Shown: in pieces, positions 6,524-9,470 of the stretch
How the letters are laid out: each line of letters opens with the position of its first letter
Numbering within the stretch: position 1 is the first letter of the stretch
From: Nitrospirota bacterium
GTDB taxonomy: Bacteria; Nitrospirota; Thermodesulfovibrionia; Thermodesulfovibrionales; Dissulfurispiraceae
Assembly: GCA_013349595.1 (NCBI GenBank)
Contig: DUZI01000051.1
Span: forward strand, 1 to 9,470
Direction: 5' to 3'
DNA length: 9,470 bases
Position numbers and translations under genes: made by a program
The notes under the pieces: generated by a model
What the model was told of the DNA's origin: nothing
What the model saw: only the letters and a program-made list of their open reading frames with translations
Database searches by the model: none

Positions 6524-7180
6524 TTATGAATCTTTCCAAAAGAGTCTGTGATGCTCTTTAAGTATTTCAAAAACCTCTTCTGGGCTTTCAGCTAAGTGAA
6601 TTATATCCATATCTTCTTTAGAAATAGTCTTTTCTGTGATTAACACATCTTTTATCCAATCTAATAATCCTTGCCAATACTGCTTTCCGAATAAGATAAC
6701 AGGAAAGTGTCTCTCAACCTTTTTGGTTTGAATTAATGTGAGTGATTCAAAAAACTCATCCATTGTCCCAAAGCCACCAGGAAATATTACATAAGCCATT
6801 GCATATTTTATAAACATTAATTTTCTTACAAAAAAATATCTAAAATTTAGTGATATTTCCTGATATTGATTGGGTTTTTGTTCAAGGGGTAGTTCAATAT
6901 TTAATCCTATTGATTTGCCCTTTTTACCATGAAAGGCACCTTTACTACTTGCCTCCATGATACCAGGACCTCCGCCAGTAATGACATTAAAACCTGCATC
7001 AGCGAGCATCTTACTAAGACAATAAGCCTGAGAGTAATATATAGAATCTTCAGTCATACGAGCACTCCCAAAGATGCTTACACAAGGGCCTATTCTATGC
7101 AAAGTCTCAAATCCTTCAACTAACTCTGAAATTATCCTGAAGACCCGCCAAGTCTCTGATTTTCTTAAATCTTCAATCAA
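6524..7180 (-). CDS. LOG family protein (TIGR00730, cytokinin riboside monophosphate phosphoribohydrolase-like)
   Basis: This 218-aa Rossmann-fold protein hydrolyses nucleoside monophosphates to base and ribose phosphate in characterised relatives. It shows FGSAR (37-41), GGGPGIMEASSKGAF (69-83), the arginine of FFVRK (R119) and PGGFGTMDEFFE (134-145) with catalytic E142. These are the nucleotide-binding and catalytic motifs of LOG proteins; the related DNA-processing protein DprA shares the fold but not this motif set. The start is TTG at 7180, supported by AAAGGAG (7188-7194) at seven-base spacing. Residues 1-30 form a helical leader, as in the longer LOG subgroup. It is first in a two-gene unit with hemW and divergent from nfeD. 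True substrate (AMP or modified adenosine monophosphate) is unknown; a purine salvage or housekeeping role is as likely as cytokinin production. Confidence 0.92.
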   Translation of the reverse strand: MIEDLRKSETWRVFRIISELVEGFETLHRIGPCVSIFGSARMTEDSIYYSQAYCLSKMLADAGFNVITGGGPGIMEASSKGAFHGKKGKSIGLNIELPLEQKPNQYQEISLNFRYFFVRKLMFIKYAMAYVIFPGGFGTMDEFFESLTLIQTKKVERHFPVILFGKQYWQGLLDWIKDVLITEKTISKEDMDIIHLAESPEEVFEILKEHHRLFWKDS

Positions 7181-7187
7181 TTTATTT

Positions 7188-7194
7188 CTCCTTT
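7188..7194 (-). promoter_or_regulatory. Ribosome binding site that fixes the TTG start of the LOG gene
   Basis: The minus strand reads AAAGGAG, then seven bases (AAATAAA), then TTG at 7180. This is the best Shine-Dalgarno in the neighbourhood and justifies the non-ATG start. Confidence 0.7.
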
Positions 7195-7288
7195 CTTCTA
7201 TTTTTAAAATTAACCACAGAGGAAACAGAAAAAAATGTTTTCACTATTACGCTTTTTTGACATTACCCCCTACATTTATCTGCTCAAT

Positions 7289-7297
7289 ATTCTATCA
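7289..7297 (-). promoter_or_regulatory. Candidate extended -10 promoter for the LOG-hemW unit
   Basis: The minus strand reads TGATAGAAT, an extended -10 with TAGAAT matching five of six TATAAT positions. No -35 hexamer at 16-18 bp stands out. It would give a leader of about 100 nt before the TTG start. That leader includes AACCACAGAGG read in reverse (7212-7222) but no recognisable riboswitch. Confidence 0.3.
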
Positions 7298-7339
7298 TAA
7301 AAGAGAATTAATACCTTTTTTCAAAAACCCTTTACAATA

Positions 7340-7512
7340 CCCCAAAATCAGCGATAAAACTGAGAACTTAACAAAATCAAGAAGTAGTAATGATTGGTGA
7401 AAATTTTATACGACACCTTATAGAAACAATCTTGAGAAACTTTAGCAAAAGGCATTGCATTATAAACCTTAAAATAGCCCTTCCTATCGCTATTTTTGGG
7501 GCTATTTTAGGG
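7340..7512 (+). repeat. MITE-like interspersed repeat, copy R3, with 6-bp direct repeat flanks
   Basis: Starts CCCCAAAATCAGCGATA (7340-7356) and shares with R2a the blocks TGAGAACTTAA, AAAATCAAG, core TACGACACCTTAT (7409-7421), CTTGAGAAACT and AGCAAAAGGCATTGCATTAT. The right side has TATCGCTATTTTTGGGG (7485-7501), the inverted terminal motif, then an extra CTATTTTAGGG (7502-7512). ACAATA occurs directly before (7334-7339) and directly after (7513-7518) these limits, a candidate target-site duplication. It occupies most of the LOG-nfeD intergenic region. An 86-codon frame running through it into nfeD is spurious. Confidence 0.83.
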
Positions 7513-7535
7513 ACAATAGTTATTTGGCCTTTTTA

Positions 7536-7544
7536 TGGTATAAT
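7536..7544 (+). promoter_or_regulatory. Extended -10 promoter giving a leaderless nfeD transcript
   Basis: TGGTATAAT is a perfect extended -10, with TATAAT at 7539-7544. Only five bases separate it from the nfeD ATG at 7550, so the expected transcription start falls on or next to the start codon. No -35 hexamer and no Shine-Dalgarno are visible, consistent with leaderless expression. It lies 26 bp beyond the end of repeat R3. Confidence 0.5.
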
Positions 7545-7549
7545 TTTTC

Positions 7550-8833
7550 ATGAAAAAAATTTATTTTTATTTCTTCATAGTCTTTATCTTTTTGGCAAGT
7601 CCCATTTATTCTACAGAGACCCAGCCTGTTGTTCATGTAATCAAGATTAATGGCGTTATCAATCCAGCCTCAGCTGAGTTTGTCTCTCGCTCTATACAAA
7701 AGGCAAGGGATAAAAATGCAAATTTATTAATTATTGAACTTGATACCCCTGGTGGACTTGATACCTCTATGCGAAGTATTGTTAAGGATATAAGTGCAAG
7801 CCCTATACCTATTGTTGTTTATGTATCGCCTTCTGGTGCAAGGGCTGCCTCTGCAGGGGTCTTTATTACCCTATCTGCCCATGTGGCTGTAATGGCACCA
7901 GGAACAAATATGGGTGCAGCTCATCCAGTAGCAGTTGGAGAGAAGATGGACAAGACTGTGGCAGAAAAGGCGGTAAATGATGCCTCTGCCTACATAAAGT
8001 CAATCGCAGAAAGTCACGGCAGAAATGCTGAGTGGGCTGAAAAGGCAGTGAGAAAAAGTGAATCTATAACAGAAAAAGAAGCCCTTAAGTTAAAGGTAAT
8101 AGACCTGATTGCTGAAGATATGAACTCACTTTTAAAGGCAATTGATAAACGTGTTGTAAAGACTGCCTTTGGGGAAAAAACTTTAGAGACAAAAAATGCC
8201 AAATTAATCTATGAAGAAAAGGGAGTGAGACATAAGATTTTAGATTTTATTAGTGATCCCAATGTGGCTTATATGCTTATGCTTATTGGTTTTTATGGTA
8301 TATTCTTTGAGCTTACAAATCCAGGTTCTATATTTCCAGGTGTGATTGGTGTAATAAGTCTAATCCTTGCCTTTTATTCCTTTCAGACCCTGCCTGTTAA
8401 TTATGCAGGACTTCTGCTCATACTTGCAGGGCTTGTCTTGTTTTTACTTGAGATTAAGATTGTTTCTTATGGTCTTTTGACAGTTGGAGGTATTGCCTCT
8501 ATCATTCTTGGCTCAATGATGCTTTTTGATTCTGCTGAACCATTTATGAGGTTATCTCTTTCTATCATCATTCCATCTGCCCTTGTAAGTGCAGTTTTTT
8601 TCATAATCACCTTTAGACTGGCATATAAGGCCTATAAGTCAAAACCAGTAATGGGGATTGAAGCTATGATTGGAGAACTTGGTATTGCCAAAGAACCAAT
8701 TGATAATAATAGTGGTAAGGTTTATATAAATGGCGAGATATGGAATGCCCGTTCAGATACACCCATAGATGTCAATTCAGAGGTAGTAGTTGAATCTGTA
8801 AAAGGTTTGCTCCTAAAGGTTAGGAGAGCATGA
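7550..8833 (+). CDS. NfeD family membrane-bound ClpP-class serine protease
   Basis: This 427-aa protein has a signal peptide (MKKIYFYFFIVFIFLASPIYS, cleavage near 20-24). An extracytoplasmic ClpP/SppA-like protease domain follows to about 230, starting with VVHVIKINGVINPASAEFV and ELDTPGGLDTSMR (63-75). The nucleophile is S101 in SGARAASAGVFI (95-106); K140 in the downstream helix is the probable general base, forming the Ser-Lys dyad known from archaeal PH1510. Residues about 237-357 contain four to five membrane helices, and about 368-427 is the NfeD OB-fold domain (GELGIAKEP, GKVYINGEIWNA, VVVESVKGLLLKV). Full length for the long NfeD class. Relatives cleave the C-terminus of a partner stomatin, but no stomatin gene follows. 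Instead the stop overlaps the next start (ATGA). The ATG start begins the signal peptide and lies five bases after a TATAAT. Confidence 0.93.
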   Translation: MKKIYFYFFIVFIFLASPIYSTETQPVVHVIKINGVINPASAEFVSRSIQKARDKNANLLIIELDTPGGLDTSMRSIVKDISASPIPIVVYVSPSGARAASAGVFITLSAHVAVMAPGTNMGAAHPVAVGEKMDKTVAEKAVNDASAYIKSIAESHGRNAEWAEKAVRKSESITEKEALKLKVIDLIAEDMNSLLKAIDKRVVKTAFGEKTLETKNAKLIYEEKGVRHKILDFISDPNVAYMLMLIGFYGIFFELTNPGSIFPGVIGVISLILAFYSFQTLPVNYAGLLLILAGLVLFLLEIKIVSYGLLTVGGIASIILGSMMLFDSAEPFMRLSLSIIIPSALVSAVFFIITFRLAYKAYKSKPVMGIEAMIGELGIAKEPIDNNSGKVYINGEIWNARSDTPIDVNSEVVVESVKGLLLKVRRA

Positions 8834-9470
8834 AAGCCCTTGTAACTGGTGGGACAGGATTCATTGGAAGTCATTTAGTAGAAAGATTAATAAGAGAAGG
8901 CTTTGAGGTAACTTGTCTTATAAGAGACAAGGGCAACCTAAAATTTCTAAAAGATGTCAGAAATATAAGGCTCTTTAAGGCAGATTGCCTTAATCCTGAG
9001 CAGTTAAGGGATTTAGATGATGATTACGAATATGTCTTTCACCTTGCTGGGCTAACAAAGGCTAATTCAAAGGAAGAGTTTTTCCTGTCAAATGTAACAG
9101 TTACAGAAAACTTAGTTTCTGCCATATTATTAAAAAGCAAATCACTCAAGAGATTTGTCCATATTAGTAGTTTATCAGCTGTAGGTTCTGCAAACGATAA
9201 CATACCTCTTACAGAAGAAAGCCTACCAAGACCTGTATCCAATTATGGCTTATCTAAATTAAAGGGCGAGGAACTGGTCTATGGAGTTAGAAATAACATC
9301 CCAATAACTATCTTAAGACCTACTGTTGTATATGGTCCAAGGGATAGGGATTTTTTAGTCTTTTTTAAATTAATTAATCACAATTTGGCTTTTTATTGGG
9401 GAGATTGTCTTTATACTTTTATCTATATAGATGACCTAATAAATGGTATAATACTCTCCGCCTTGCATGA
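8830..9470 (+). CDS. NAD-dependent epimerase/dehydratase (extended SDR), 3' end beyond window
   Basis: 213 codons are visible and open to the right edge. The protein starts MKALVTGGTGFIGSHLVERL, with the Rossmann nucleotide-binding glycines at 7, 10 and 13. Further SDR landmarks are VFHLAG (69-74), HISSLSAVG (111-119) with the catalytic Ser/Thr position, the YxxxK pair Y139/K143 (NYGLSKLKGEE), LRPTVVYGPRD (162-172) and FIYIDDL (197-203). It acts on nucleotide-sugar or related substrates in the cytosol. The missing C-terminus would hold the substrate-specificity region, so no precise function is given. The ATG (8830-8832) overlaps the nfeD TGA in an ATGA arrangement. AGGAG (8822-8826) lies only three bases upstream, so translation is probably coupled to nfeD. 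Confidence 0.9.
   Translation, partial: MKALVTGGTGFIGSHLVERLIREGFEVTCLIRDKGNLKFLKDVRNIRLFKADCLNPEQLRDLDDDYEYVFHLAGLTKANSKEEFFLSNVTVTENLVSAILLKSKSLKRFVHISSLSAVGSANDNIPLTEESLPRPVSNYGLSKLKGEELVYGVRNNIPITILRPTVVYGPRDRDFLVFFKLINHNLAFYWGDCLYTFIYIDDLINGIILSALH

Noticed and set aside
7212..7224. AACCACAGAGG-like motif upstream of the LOG gene
   Set aside because: Resembles short CACAGAG motifs seen in many genomes, but only a single imperfect copy is present, so no repeat can be claimed.
7074..7400. 108-codon plus-strand frame spanning the LOG start and the intergenic region
   Set aside because: Overlaps the LOG coding end in antisense, crosses the promoter region and repeat R3, and has no family features.
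7390..7650. 86-codon open frame running from repeat R3 into nfeD
   Set aside because: It is built from repeat sequence and an out-of-frame reading of the nfeD signal peptide; nfeD has clear family support.
9446..9454. Second TGGTATAAT extended -10 near the right edge
   Set aside because: Lies within the epimerase coding region with no gene start seen downstream in the window; likely chance in AT-rich coding sequence.

Overview
The window is about 9.5 kb of AT-rich bacterial DNA. Arginine is mostly AGA/AGG, ATA is common, and TTG and GTG are used as starts. The gene set (periplasmic HtrA protease, NfeD/ClpP-class membrane protease, CPA2 antiporter, HemW, YjbQ) points to a Gram-negative-type, probably anaerobic or microaerobic bacterium. 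The style recalls Nitrospirota or deltaproteobacterial lineages, but that placement is a low-confidence impression and nothing here fixes the taxon.

Layout. (1) 3-361 (+): 3' end of a small FixH/YtkA-like protein gene with a broken reading frame at the window edge. (2) 627-2636 (-): CPA2-type cation:proton antiporter with RCK (TrkA-N/TrkA-C) domains. (3) 2986-3402 (+): YjbQ/UPF0047 protein, followed by tRNA-Arg(CCG) at 3446-3518. (4) 4050-5441 (+): HtrA/Deg serine protease with two PDZ domains. It converges on (5) a minus-strand pair, LOG-family protein (6524-7180) then HemW (5422-6513). (6) 7550-8833 (+): NfeD-type membrane serine protease, coupled by an ATGA overlap to (7) an NAD-dependent sugar epimerase/dehydratase that runs off the right edge (8830-9470).

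The intergenic regions at 2637-2985, 3519-4049 and 7181-7549 are largely filled by copies of one non-coding interspersed repeat. It has CCC-AAAAT-AGCGATA-like terminal inverted repeats, a shared TACGACACCTTAT core and candidate target-site duplications, so it looks like a MITE or similar non-autonomous element. Three plus-strand genes (yjbQ, htrA, nfeD) each have a TATAAT -10 box 26-29 bp beyond the GGG end of a copy. This is the most striking unexplained pattern in the window.

Other points of interest are a perfect 13-bp inverted repeat inside the 3' end of hemW, which also lies just past the htrA stop; an apparently leaderless nfeD with an extended -10 promoter; and repeated use of extended -10 promoters lacking a good -35 box. 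The protein-coding genes belong to known families. I did not see an obvious new multi-gene system.
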